This document shows positions 1-10,942 of a DNA stretch of 64,000 nucleotides, piece after piece. The DNA lies in NCBI GenBank assembly GCA_029962745.1, contig CM057152.1:23021176-23085175 (forward strand), given 5' to 3'. Source of the DNA: Echinometra lucunter (taxonomy: Eukaryota > Echinodermata > Echinoidea > Camarodonta > Echinometridae). The translations under genes were made by a program, and so were the position numbers. Below the pieces are notes generated by a model, which ran no database searches, was not told where the DNA came from, and saw only the letters and a list, made by a program, of their open reading frames with translations. How positions within the stretch are numbered: position 1 is the first letter of the stretch; every line of letters starts with the position of its first letter.

Positions 1-1382
1 CGGCATGAGGTTCCCTTTGCTTATTCACATTTGGTGAAAACGGGAACTCCTCCAGTAATGAAATATGCCTAATTTTTTTAAGCCTGTGTGTGCATGTATA
101 TTTGTGCGAATTATTTAGCAGCTATTAAGATGTTCTGTGGATCTGTTATACTTTTAGTCTTTTCGTTTCTGTAAGGCTCAAATAAGATCAGAATGGAAAA
201 AGACAAAACAGGTTTACGGCAGGTATTCAGCTGTGGAGTGTGTTCACATAGAGCTCTTTTGACAAACTTCTTATGTTTTTCAGAACTCTCTTTATATGAC
301 TGAAAAGTGATTCTGCAAGAATTCTTGCAGAATCCAGAATGGTTTTCTGCATACCAAGCAGAGAAAAATGATGGAGGGAGAGAGTGAGGGAGATAGGTAA
401 GGATGTTGATGTGCATTGGTAATGAGGGTTGATTGAATGCAAGCAGTCGGTTGAATGATAGCTTGATCCGATTCTACATGCAAATCAGCCTGGCAGGAAG
501 GAGCACACGCGGCCAGGGGGAACGCCACATGCATGCATAATGACAACCGAGAGGGATGGATGGATCGCCATGATCAAGAGAGGGGGGGGGGGAAGGAAGA
601 CCAGGATGATGATGATGATGCCAGTGATGATGAGGATGAAAGGTCTGGCTGCGAGCCAAAATACGACAAATGTTCACTACCCGGCCCCTGGATGCTGTTG
701 ACAGACGGAGAGAACGGGAGAGGGATGACGAGGAGGAGAGCGGAGAAGAGGATGAGAGAGATGGACGGGTGAGAAAGAGAAGGGAGCGGAGTAAGAGAGA
801 GATGGTCAATGAAAAAAGAGAGAGAGAGAGATGTAGAGAGAGGAGGTGGTGTGGTTAGAGACCCCGGGATGCATGATGTCGAGAATTGAAGTGATCATGT
901 GATGGCAGTTGCGTGTGCTTATTCTGAAAATACCCATGTGACTGCTTAGCCGCAATGCATTGCTACAATGAATGGGATGGGTGGCAGGCTGCTGTTAAAG
1001 GGCCCACTCACCTTCAGGCTTGAAGTCGTGAGGAGTTTCTTAGTTCACATCGTTCAAGAATCGCTCTTTTTATACTATTTTACCGAGATAATGCAGAATT
1101 ACTGTGTTCTCACTCCAAGATAGAGTGATATTTCTTTTGAGAAGTGATTTGAATTTATACAGTACATGATATATTCATTATAAAAACAAAATAGTGAAAG
1201 AAAAAGTTATGTGTCTTGGAAAAATCCTCTAGGAGCCAAGATTGTATTGGAAAACCTAACTTGCTTTATTCAAGTAAACATTGACATGTATATAAATCAT
1301 AATAGTAACAATTAGCCCAAATGCTGTCAGTTGTGAAAAAATTTTAAAACTAGATTTCCCTCTTCTTTTTTTAATCTTCCAG
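1..1382. other. Probable intron or 5' flank of the exon at 1383
   Basis: No supported coding sequence is visible. The segment ends in a pyrimidine-rich tract and CAG that make a good splice acceptor for the exon starting at 1383, so at least its right part should be intron if the gene is read on the plus strand. It contains a purine-rich low-complexity patch at about 575-850 and otherwise unique AT-rich DNA. Open frames across the purine patch are composition artefacts. Confidence 0.5.
575..850. repeat. Purine-rich (GA/GAT) low-complexity tract
   Basis: Runs of GGGG, GATGATGATG, GAGAGAGA and mixed GA words dominate. Highly charged open frames (Glu/Arg/Asp-rich) arise on the plus strand only because of this composition. 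It is labelled as simple sequence rather than a gene. Confidence 0.7.
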
Positions 1383-2821
1383 GCAAGCAAGAATCCAGCA
1401 GTCCTAGCATCACTCCTCCGCCCAATGCATCCTCAGCAGAAGGACTCAGATCTCCTCCAGCACCTCCTACAGAATCCAAAGCAGGGTCTTCTTCATCTCC
1501 ACCTGGCAAGACTGCTCCTCAGGCTGCTAAGAAACAAGCAAATGAAAGGCAGGCCACAGAAATGCCAGAGCCAACTCAGTCTCCTTTGAAAGACAGTATA
1601 AAGAGTAGAGAGAGTAAACCACAAGTCGAGGCTAGTGTGAGTGAAGCTTCAGTTGGAACAAAGTACTCTCCTAGAAGAGAGAAATCTGCTTCTTTGACAT
1701 CAAACTCAGATGGAACTGTTGGGAAGACCTCACCATCTAGAGTATCAAGTTCATCGAAAGTATTACTACAATTCAGTCCAAGTAAAGGGATGGCCAGTGT
1801 CAATGCTACACTGAGGAAGTCACCAGAATTAGGGAAAGAACCGACAACAGTGAAAGATCTGACACCAAACAAATCAATTTTGTCAGTTGTAACCAACCCC
1901 AATGCTGCTGAACAAGGGAAAACACCTTTCCATATCAGTCTGGCCAAATCTGATGGGCAGGGTCCTCCGAAGGAGTCACATCCCTATCCACTATCACTTG
2001 TCCAGAAAGCTTCTGGTCAATTACCAACTTCTTTTGTGTCCAAAGACTCTAAACTGCTCTTGACAAGTAACCCTGAGAACTCAGGAGATGCTCTTAAGCA
2101 CAAAAAGTCCGATAACTCTGTCACTGTAACAACTGAATCCTTGAAAAAGTCAGCAACTGCTAGTACACAGCCTCTGGGATTAGAAAAACAAGCACCGGTG
2201 TCTTCAGGTCTAGTAATATCAAAACCTCAAACTATAGGACAACTAGGAGAGCTAGCAAGGACACCTCCACCAAAGTCTCCCATTCAAACTTCACCGTGCC
2301 GTGCCAAGTCGCCCATAAGCTCTTTTTATCGTAGTGAGTCTCCTGGTCATCGTAGCAAGTCTCCAGTAAGTGCTACCCATGGCAGTAAGTCTCCTGTAAG
2401 TGCTGTCCATGGCAGTAAGTCTCCTGTAAGTGCTGTCTATGGTAGCAAATCTCCAGTAAGAGCTACCCAAAGCAGCAAGTCTCCTGCTAGATCTCCTGAA
2501 ATCAGCAAATCTCCTGTTAGTTCTACCCATGGTGCCAAGTCCCCAGTAAGTGCTGCACTAGGCATCAAGTCCCCTGTTAGCTCAGTTCATCATGGCAAGT
2601 TTCTAGTAAGTGCTACCGATAAGAGCAAATTTTCTGTAAGCTCAGCCCAAAGCATCAAGTCCCCCATTGGCCAAAATGCCAACTCCAAGTCTCCTAACAA
2701 GAGTCCAGGTAGGCAATCACCAGGGCAAGTAGCCCCACTAGATCTACGTGCAAAACCGGTAGTCACCAAACCACCTACCACATCAGCTGGACCTCCCACT
2801 TCTTTGCAGAACAGCAGTTGA
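1383..2821 (+). CDS. Large 3' coding exon of an unidentified Ser/Pro/Lys-rich disordered protein with KSP repeats (partial; 5' exons outside the window)
   Basis: The exon starts after a pyrimidine-rich acceptor (ttaatcttccag). The frame closes upstream only at a TGA at 1334-1336, inside the presumed intron. Two bases complete a codon from the previous exon (phase 1), then 478 residues follow to TGA at 2819-2821. An internal Met lies at 1562, but the reading frame upstream of it is equally protein-like (Ser/Pro-rich), so it is not taken as the start. Residues are mostly Ser, Pro, Lys, Thr, Ala and Gln, with no membrane segment, signal peptide or Cys/His cluster, so I read it as intrinsically disordered. 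From about 2303 to 2690 it carries roughly a dozen 10-residue repeats around K-S-P-V-S, which are proline-directed (CDK/MAPK-type) phosphorylation contexts. Near the C-terminus is PLDLR, similar to the PxDLS docking motif for the corepressor CtBP. A nuclear or chromatin role is inference only; I do not recognise the family. A 101-base intron could give a different C-terminus (see 2810-3093). Confidence 0.8.
2303..2690 (+). repeat. 30-bp coding minisatellite encoding KSP decapeptides
   Basis: Tandem units of about 30 bp encode variants of S-K-S-P-V-S-A-x-H-G. The first units are the best conserved. Later ones drift, for example to GKFLVSATDK and SKFSVSSAQS, which lose the proline. The array stays in frame throughout, which argues that the exon is truly translated. 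Copy number is likely polymorphic. Confidence 0.8.
2737..2754 (+). other. PLDLR motif, candidate CtBP-binding site
   Basis: Ala-Pro-Leu-Asp-Leu-Arg-Ala-Lys is encoded within about 25 residues of the stop. The known CtBP consensus is P-x-D-L-S, and Arg or Thr at the last position is tolerated in some partners. The motif lies inside the segment that the alternative 2709-2809 splice would remove. Function is inferred from motif similarity only. Confidence 0.35.
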
Positions 2822-3093
2822 TCAACAGATTCACCAAGTTTAAGGGAATCGTGGGCATTGAGCCCTTACCAACAGGTCATACATTGTCATCTACCTCTGT
2901 TAAGTCATTCAGTTATGATTTAGAGGATGGAATTTATTACACTTGTGTTAAGAATGTACATATTGAAACCAAACCAGAGTACCTTTGCAGTTGTGTGTTC
3001 CATCCAGTTCAAGAAGAGGTAGGGAGGGAAATGTTTCCTCGAATCTGTAACTTTTTCATCTCCTATTCCATGCTGGAGCTACTTTTTTATTAA
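2810..3093 (+). CDS. Possible alternative terminal exon (94-residue C-terminus)
   Basis: The bases before 2810 read cccacttctttgcag, a good acceptor. A CAG|GTAGGC donor lies at 2708/2709. Both sites are phase 1, so splicing the 101-base interval joins ...KSP to a Glu codon and continues for 94 residues (EQQLINRFTKFKG... ) to a stop at 3091-3093, giving 535 residues from the exon start. The tail has mixed composition with several Cys and aromatic residues, unlike the disordered exon. The donor is mediocre, and a 101-base intron would be short for a sea urchin. The alternative is that this is simply 3'UTR with a chance open frame. A further GAG|GTAGGG donor-like site at about 3018 would allow the exon to end earlier. 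Confidence 0.25.
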
Positions 3094-4125
3094 GCATTCT
3101 CCATTTGCTCTGTAGATAGAGTCTAGATAAAGAATCATGTCATTGCTAGATGCAGGGAAATCATCAAATGCAAATTTGTATCCTTAATTTTTTGATTTGA
3201 AGTCATTTCTCCACTGAAAGTTAATCAGATCTGGAACTATTTTTACTTTTGATTGTGTTTACCCTTTCCTTTGTGCTACCTTGAGAATTCCTTGACAGAG
3301 GTAGTCAACAAAGCAGAGATATGACCAAGTACTTTTCTGTCAAGTAGGATTTTGTGATCTGATTTTGATATGCATAATATGATTTTCTTTTATGTCTTTA
3401 GTTCATTTTCATGTATTGTTCTGGAGAATGTAAGTGGAATATATTGAATTTGAAAAATGGGTACTTCTGTATGTTGTGTCTTATACTTTACCACTATGCA
3501 AACCTACCAAACAATGTTGCAAACATAGAATATTTCATATTATAATCAGTGTATACACGAGGAAGATAAATACATATTTACCGGTATATGATTTCAGTCA
3601 TCACTGCTGACCTACTCAAGTCTTTAGCACCCATGTTTGTGGCGTATAGGAGCTGACGGGGCCTAAATTGGCTAGGGTTTGGCTGCACTTGTTGGCAGAG
3701 AACTCGGGAGCATAATCCCCGAGATGTTTTGATAAGCCCTAATAATAGAGGATCAGGCAATACAGGATTGAGCCGATGATGCCATTACTGATCTAGATTT
3801 ACTCTGCCATAGTACGCACCCAAGGAATACATGAAACGCCCATTTCACTTCAACTCATTCTTCAGCTCATCACATTCAAGCGACATTGACAGTGATGGGG
3901 GTATTTCAGCCATCTTACTGGGGTATTTCCTTTTCCTCAACTCTCGCACTGGTTTTTGTGGCAGAGAGCAGTCTCCATATTTCATTTGATGTCTGTGGAT
4001 GTATGTGTAAAATGGAAAGTTGAATATATCATCATATCTTATTCCACTATCAGTCAGATCTATTAATTTCCAGTCATGCAAAGCAGTTATTTGTAAGTTG
4101 GCTTAGTTGTCTGCTAATAGAAACT

Positions 4126-4345
4126 GAATTTCTCTCTCTCTTTCTCTCTTTCTCTCTTTCTCTCTCTCTCTATCTCTCTCTCCATACTTCTCCACAATGA
4201 CTTTCTTTTGTTTTCTTTTTTCTTTCTGCCGAATCTCTTTCTCTCTCTCTCCCTCCTTCTCTCTGCCTGTCTTGTATTTATGTGTTTTTTCCCCTCTGTC
4301 TTATCTTTTACCTCCTTACCATCTATCATCTAGCTCTCCCCCGAT
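4126..4345. repeat. CT-rich microsatellite tract
   Basis: The plus strand is a run of CT and CTTT words broken by short unique sequence. Both strands give long open frames (Ser/Leu/Phe one way, Arg/Glu/Lys the other), which are artefacts. Confidence 0.85.
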
Positions 4346-4725
4346 CCCAGCAGCAAGCTCTCTCCCATCTAGAGTTCCTCTATTTGTGTTGTAATTGGGT
4401 TGGGCAAAGCAACATGCCACCAGACGAGAGGCGTTGTTTGATCGCCGTCATATAGTGTTTCTACCCATCTTATGGTCGCCCTGGCAACAGTATGTGTAAC
4501 ACAAACAAAGTCGGCTCCAAGTTACGTGCATGCTCATGATACGTGTCGTGGCCCACATCATGTTTCCCCGACAATGTAATTAAAATCCTAGTGGTAAAAC
4601 ATGATCTAATCCAGGGTCAACTTTTGTCCAGTATCCTATTGACCCATTCACACCATGCAAAGAATGTCTTCAAAAGATCAATCTAATAAAAGTTTCCTGC
4701 TAAAATTCATTTCATCATTTGTCTT

Positions 4726-4800
4726 TCTTTTACTTTCTCTCTCTCTCTCTCTCTTTCTCTCTCATTTTTCTTTCTCCTATCCTCACCTATCTTCTGTACA
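4726..4800. repeat. CT microsatellite
   Basis: Alternating CT dinucleotides of about 30 bases sit within a longer pyrimidine-rich stretch. No gene is supported in it. Confidence 0.85.
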
Positions 4801-6886
4801 TTCTCCCTTTTCAGTTCAGTTTTTTAAGTCTTCTTGAAATTAAATTGATATTAGAATTATATGAAGAGGTAAAATATGAGGCTTGTTTTCCTCACCCTTT
4901 ACGATTATGATATTGGGAAAAAAATCTATAACTACATATATATCATAGCATATCAGTTTGAAATGATTATTAGCTTGATGTGGAATTATGAACTTTCAGT
5001 TTTTCCAGTAAAATAGTAGATTAGAGATTCAAGTATGAACATTGCCAAAGCACTATCGTGTCAGTATAGTCTGATAAGTAAAACAGACTAATCCAACTTC
5101 GAGCCGATATTATACCACTGCAATCTTGAAAAGACATACCTTTTCCTGTTAATGTTTAAACTAAAGGCTTTTAAATACTCTTAGGAGATAACTCTAGAAA
5201 TATCATTTAAGCCGTGCATCATATCTCATTTAATTGCGGCTTGTGTATTAAGGAGGGGGAAATCCCCTTTGCCTGGTTGTAGAAATAATTGACAGACTGT
5301 ATATTTATTTCTGTCTGGTGAGATAAGATCCTACTCTTGTCAATTATGAGCTTTCTGAAGGGTTGAATGGCCTAGCAACGATGGATATATGGTAATTATA
5401 ATATGTAGAATGGCACAAATGAATGCAGAGAGGTAAAAACAGACCTTTTCTGATTTTTTTTCCCTCAGAAATTGTCTTAATTGTTCTCCAGAGGAAACAA
5501 ATGTCTCATAATTAATTACATGCTGCAGTTTTTCTTGACAATGAATGAACTTGAAAGCTTTCGTGATTCAAAACAATCTGCCCCTACTCTGGACATTTCT
5601 GAGTAATGGGTATTGTCAAAGGCTCCTGATTTACTTTTGAGCAATCAGTTTATCGAGAAATGAGCATTACATTGAATCAGGAAAGGCTCATTTGATCCAT
5701 GAGGTTTACTGCCCTGGATGTTTAGAGAAGATGGAGCTTTAACTTGATTGGGAACATGAACTCATTCGCTCTCTGTCATCCTATGTTTATATCACTGAGA
5801 ATCTCAAACCAATCGAGATGGGAAAAGTTTTTTTTTATAGTCGTGTACAGGGTTCATTTAAACTGAGCGGTGGATGCCGAGAGAAAGTTTGCTCATTAGT
5901 TTCTGTCATGAATGATTTTTTGAAATTAAATGATTTAATAACGACTAAAAAAGATGCGAGTTATGAATATACTTATTTTTCATTGCTGTAGCTTCAATAC
6001 TGATTCCTTTTTTTTTCTAACTAAAGATGATAAATAATGTATTAAAAGTTTTTTGTTAGTTATTTGAGTAAAAGATTGCTTTCAAAATCGAATTATTTTA
6101 CTTTGGTGCTGTGTCATTCAGACTTCATAAATGATTAATGAAATCAAAAACAGATGGCATTTTTTAAAATGAAGTACCTACATGTCATGTGAAATCTGTA
6201 TATCTTCTGTATTGGTGTTATAAATACTTAGAACCTTCTTTAATCTGCTGACACGTTTTACAGGATCATTAGTCATATAATTTGTTTTACAAAATACAAT
6301 TATGTTTTGAAAACTCATAATTGTAACAAAGCACCTGTGAACATGTGAAAGGTTTTTTTTTAAATTTCATTGCACATTCTGGAGTTGCAATGTGATATTT
6401 CTGAGTCTTTAAGGATTATTGTCTTGTCTTATTATTGTTTCTATGTTCTGTGTTAGTCAGAGAGGATTGATTTGAAATGAATTCTATCACATTTTGAGAA
6501 TTATTTGTTGTATGTCAGTGTTTGTAAATGGTTTTCAGTAAGTACATGACATCAGGGCATGTAATTTTATTTTCTGTGATGCTGTATGTAATACTGAAAA
6601 AATATCTACTTTTCTTTGAATTATATATATATTCACAAAATAACATCTAGGAATAGGTTACATATCTTTCATAACACAATACATTCTGCACATGGCAATC
6701 TTGTTTCTCACAATGCACACTTATTTCAAAAAGATTTGTCACTTAGCCAGGTGGACATTTTTTTTCTTTTTTGTACTAAATGTGGAACTGATATGATTTT
6801 GGGGTATTGTGTATATATGACTGTATGAGTCACGACCTGTATGACTGAAAAATTATTGAATGTACTGCAACAAGATTTGGACTGAG

Positions 6887-6892
6887 AATAAA
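6887..6892 (+). promoter_or_regulatory. Candidate poly(A) signal AATAAA
   Basis: An exact AATAAA hexamer lies in T-rich, 3'UTR-like sequence downstream of the only coding exon. Use is not demonstrated; the hexamer at 7113 is an alternative. Confidence 0.3.
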
Positions 6893-7112
6893 TGATTAAT
6901 GTATTCTGAAAATGTACGATGATATTTCTGCCATGTTATTGTATGTCTTTGTTATGTAAAACCAGAAAGTTTCATGTCACAAACTGAATGAATCACAGCT
7001 ATGAAATTTTGTCAGTAGTTTCTTATGAAGACAGATATGTCACTATCAATTTATGAAAGATTGATTTTTGAAAGTTTCTGGCTTTTCAATACTGCAAAGT
7101 TGTTGAAATATA

Positions 7113-7118
7113 AATAAA
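7113..7118 (+). promoter_or_regulatory. Candidate poly(A) signal AATAAA
   Basis: An exact hexamer lies just left of the mariner-like palindrome at 7127. If the upstream gene has a 4.3-kb 3'UTR, this would be a natural end point. It is inferred from position only. Confidence 0.3.
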
Positions 7119-7126
7119 CATATATA

Positions 7127-7705
7127 CAGGGTGGCCCAAAAAGAATGCAACACCTCTGATCCTTAATTTCAGTGAGATAAATGACATAAAGTGATAATTG
7201 GCTTGGTTCTATAGAAAATTAATTTTCCAATAAAGTGACACCAAGATCACCCATTTTGACTCGCATGTTTAGATGTTAAGGCTCAAGTCATGAGGAATGT
7301 CAATGTCATTTTCAAAATTTGCTACTTTTACAACCGAATTCCTGTTAGATGAAAGGAAAATCTTCCACTTGACAGCATTCCATAAAAACAGCTCCCTGCC
7401 TGAATAAATGCGTGGTTGATATTCCTTTGCTTAAAAACATGAAATTTCTTTGGGTAGGAAGCTGTTTATATGGAATTTTTCCCCTTATCTAACATGATTT
7501 CGGTCGCAAAAGTAACAAATTTCGAAAATGACATTACCTCCCAGACTGGGCCCTAACATCTAAATCTGTAAGCCAAAATGAATGATCTTGATATCATTTA
7601 ACTGGAAAAAAAGAATTCTCACTTGACAGTCAACAATTACAAAATCATGTCACTTACATGTATCTCGCTGAAATTAAGGTGTTGCGTTCTTTTTCAGCCA
7701 CCCTG
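7127..7705. mobile_element. Mariner/Tc1-like foldback MITE, 579 bp
   Basis: The ends CAGGGTGGCCCAAAAAG and its imperfect complement (CTTTTTCAGCCACCCTG) are flanked by TA dinucleotides at 7125-7126 and 7706-7707, the target duplication of mariner/Tc1 elements. Homology between the arms runs inward for about 270 bp each, so almost the whole element is one inverted repeat with scattered mismatches. There is no transposase frame. The class is assigned from the TA target and the CAGGGTGG-type end. Confidence 0.85.
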
Positions 7706-8029
7706 TATAGGATGAATGTTTTATACAGTAAAAAGGCTGAATGATAGAGCAAGATGAGGAGCATGGCATTATAGTCTTTCCAATGCTAATTGAAGGGTAA
7801 TCATGGAATCATCCGAAGATCAAATTTCAGAGTTCTGTCTTCTCTGATTTCTCATAAGCGATCAAATAGCAAATGCAGTAATTGAAGTATTTCTTTACTG
7901 TAGAAAATCTAAAGTGGCAAATGTGAGGCATGTCAATATTTAGGCAATTTTATTTAAAGGCATTTTGACTCTCCCTTAAAAGATTAACTGGAGTTTCGGT
8001 CATGAAGTTACAATGTGAAAGAAACTGTT

Positions 8030-8446
8030 TTAACCCATTCGTGACAGGAATTATTTAAATCCTAATTTGATCAGCTTTTATTCTTCAAATTGGCAACACC
8101 AACATCCTTCTTTTATTGCTACATTTTTCTTATAAAACATCATGTATCTGAAATAAATATAAATTGACAGAATGTATGCTGAGAAGTCATAAAGTTGCCA
8201 ATTTGCAGGGAAAAACGGTAATTTTAACATTTTCATCGCATTGCCAATTTAAGGATTTTAATGCTTATTTTCCTTTAGAAAATTTTCAGCATCAAACAAC
8301 AAATAATAATGCAACCAAAATGGGCACCGTAAGTGTGGAATTTTTTGCTCTTTCTGCTCATATATTTAGTATGATTTTTAGGGCTCTGCATCAAAAGTTA
8401 TTAGACCAAACCACATAATGTGGACCTTGTGTCACGAATGGGTTAA
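8030..8446 (+). mobile_element. TTAA-flanked MITE family P, copy 1
   Basis: TTAA at both edges (8030-8033 and 8443-8446) encloses termini CCCATTCGTGACA and TGTCACGAATGGG, a near-perfect inverted repeat of about 13 bp. TTAA targets with ends starting CCC are typical of piggyBac-superfamily elements. The interior carries an 84-codon open frame also present, diverged, in copy 2. It is not a transposase and looks accidental. Confidence 0.8.
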
Positions 8447-8559
8447 AGCATCTAGGAAATTTAGATTAGCTGTACATAAACACATGTGTAAACTGTAAGA
8501 TTCGGGGATTATTAAATTGATAGGAAATTCACTCACTTTCCCAAAAAGGTACTTCCACT

Positions 8560-8780
8560 GCACACAGAAATGAGTACATGGGACCACACACAAATCTGGA
8601 ATGAATGTTTTCCCTCGAACACTTCAACTTTTCCTTGTTATATTTTGAATTTTAGGACATTTGAAGAGCAATATTTTTAGGGAACCTTTTTACTATAATG
8701 CTCTTCATAACTGATGTGAAAAGAACAAGAAAGCTTACAAATTATTTTGCACCTATCCCAGAACTGATGCTTCTCTTTAA
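8560..8780 (+). repeat. Dispersed repeat family R, copy 1
   Basis: The segment begins with a CACACAGAAATG word and ends in CTTCTCTTTAA. Internal landmarks (ATTTGAAGAGCAAT, CTATAATGCTCTTC, CTTACAAATTATTTT) reappear in the same order at 45372-45577 and 51821-52029, and partly at 63600-63742. Copies are substantially diverged, so the family is old. No coding potential or clear terminal inverted repeat is seen. Confidence 0.65.
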
Positions 8781-8786
8781 CTTCTC

Positions 8787-9837
8787 TTCTGAATGAAAGT
8801 AAAGACCTAGTTAGCACCCAACATCTACCCTGTGGCATCAGTCATGCACAGATGGCAAGTAAAACAGTGAATGAACTGATTTCACCAACAAACCCCCAAT
8901 TCTCCTCTAAATAAAGCCAATTCCTTTTAAATGCGCCTCACATTTAGACAGTACGCTACAGGCAGGAGATGAGTGTCCGGGCGTCTAAATAATGTGATAG
9001 AGCACCTTACGCATTAGCAAATCTAAGGGAGATGCGTAATGCGGGATAACGAGACAAGATAAATGATGGGCAAGCTGGGGCATTCATCCGTCTTCTTGCC
9101 GTAATTTCCGAGTTACCGAGTGAGAAACGGAGAATTTTAGAAAGCTGAATAAATTGGGACGATGTAAAGAATGGTGAAAATCCCCTTTGGATATTTGATG
9201 CTAGATGTATAGGAAAGTAGTGAATGAATGCTCTACATCTAGCTTTTCTCTCGGGTGAAATGAAGGATAGTTAGTAGGTTCACGACAGGGAGGAATTAGA
9301 ACAATCTTGTTGCTTAGACTTTTAAAATGTTTCTACCAAAGGTAATTTTCATTTTCCTTCAAATTCTTCTTCGAAATGGAACATATCATATTTGTAAACA
9401 GTGATTTCATTAGAGATGGAATTCTCCCTAGAATATATAGCTGATGTTAATCGATATGAGATATTGTCAGGGATGTATGCTTCGGGGCACTTGCTTTTGG
9501 TCTAATTGCGTCATCATGCCTTACTTGTCTTTGTGTGTGATTATTTGCCTACAACTCTTGGGTGACGTTTGATAATGCCTCATCAGAAAAAAAAAAAACC
9601 CCACTAGATATAAAATCTATAAAACACAAGTAGTTTATTAGGTTAAGGGGAAAAAGTTTACTTTTTGCTAGAATGAATGCTTCCACCAAAACACTGTCAG
9701 CAGTGATCAATATCACAACTATGCGTACTGGAAGTACCCTTTCCATAAATTTAACTGTTTTTTACATGCCCCAAAATCGAGTGCCATCAGCATTTCAGAT
9801 CCAGAGAGCTATTAGGGAGAATTAGCATTGGTATTAC
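8787..9837. other. Unique non-coding DNA
   Basis: No gene or repeat is recognised. A relatively GC-rich stretch at about 8935-9130 stands out against the AT-rich surroundings. Confidence 0.5.
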
Positions 9838-10100
9838 TAGTAGTTTTAGTAGTAGTAGCAGTAGTAGCAGTATCAGTAGCAGAAGTCGTAGTAGTAGTAG
9901 TAGCAGTAGCAGCAGCAGTAGCAGTAGTAGTAGCAGTAGTAGCAGCAGCAGCAGCAGCAGTGGTTGCAGTAGCAGCGGTGGCAGTAGCAGTAGCAGTAGT
10001 AGTAGTAGTAGTAGCAGTAGCAGTGATAGCAGTAGTAGCAGTAGTAGCAGTAGTAGTAGCAGCAGCAGCAGCAGCAGTAGTAGTAGCAGTAGTCAGTAGT
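9838..10100. repeat. AGY trinucleotide microsatellite, about 260 bp
   Basis: This is an irregular array of AGT and AGC triplets with rare interruptions. It opens reading frames on both strands in several registers (poly-Val/Ala on plus, poly-Thr/Ala or Tyr/Cys on minus), none of which is credible as a protein. Confidence 0.95.
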
Positions 10101-10942
10101 TGTAAATTTAGCAGTTTCATTGCCATTGATGAAAAGAGTAGTTGAGAAAAGCAAGTGACTATGATATAAAGATATATTCTTAAGAGAAATTGTGCTGTGA
10201 GCAAGTTGACAGTGAGGAATGAGCTGTATTCAATTCAATACATGGAATAAGTCAGTATTTTAATTAGCATTTACTTGGCAAAGTAAAATGGCTTAACTCT
10301 TAAGCATTTTTACTTTAGCAGGCTAACTTTGAGGCAGAAATCCTTCCTGATAACCATTTTGAAGTCATCAAGTCCGTCAAAAATAGCAACACAGTAAAGT
10401 TGACCCACTGTATATGTGATTACAACATTTACTTGTGCGCAGGATATCATAATTGTATATTATGTATAAAAACTGCATGCCAGCCAGACTTCCAAATTAA
10501 CTGGCTTAAGTTTCCTGGGTGGGTGTCTTTGACTTAAGGGTGAAATACATTTTTAAAAGTGGAATATTTCAGCCAAAAATGAAGTAAATAAGTTCAAATT
10601 CTCATTTTAGTATTGAATTGAATATAAGCCCATGAGTTTGGGAGGTGTTTGAGATATATGGCAATGAAGAGTAAGCATGGCAGTTCTAGAACAGATCTTG
10701 TTCAGATATTGTACAATGTTAGTAAAGTTTAAAAGGTGTAAGATTCTTTTCCCTTAATTCTCTAAGATTTTGATTCTCCTGTAGTGATTGCATTTTCAAA
10801 ATATTGATAATGGAAGTGTGTGGGTGTTTTTTTTTTTTTAACTTAGTTTTGCTCTTGGTACATATCATGGAGCAGAGACCATTTGCTTTATGATATCTCA
10901 TCGATTTGTGGCATGCAGCTGACAAATATGAATCTATGTCAG
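10101..10942. other. Unique AT-rich non-coding DNA
   Basis: No coding region or repeat is recognised apart from short A/T homopolymers. Confidence 0.5.

Larger units (their letters stand above)
2822..7126 (+). other. 3'UTR-like and downstream non-coding DNA
   Basis: No supported gene is visible. T-rich, ATGT-rich sequence at about 5900-7120 resembles a long 3'UTR and ends with two canonical poly(A) signals, but whether one transcript spans from 2821 to there is unknown. Pyrimidine tracts lie at 4126-4390 and 4726-4830. GC-richer unique patches at about 3590-3780, 4400-4580 and 5215-5400 hold no visible repeat and could be regulatory DNA, though nothing proves this. Confidence 0.4.

Noticed and set aside
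533..858. Charged Asp/Glu/Arg-rich open frames
   Set aside because: They fall in a GA/GAT low-complexity tract with no splice or conservation evidence.
8164..8418. 84-codon open frame (and its homologue at 11077-11358)
   Set aside because: It lies wholly inside a MITE. The homology between the two comes from the transposon, and no known domain is visible.
9812..10204. Open frames of 93-130 codons on both strands
   Set aside because: They are created by the AGY trinucleotide array and have monotonous Thr/Ala, Val/Ala or Tyr/Cys composition.
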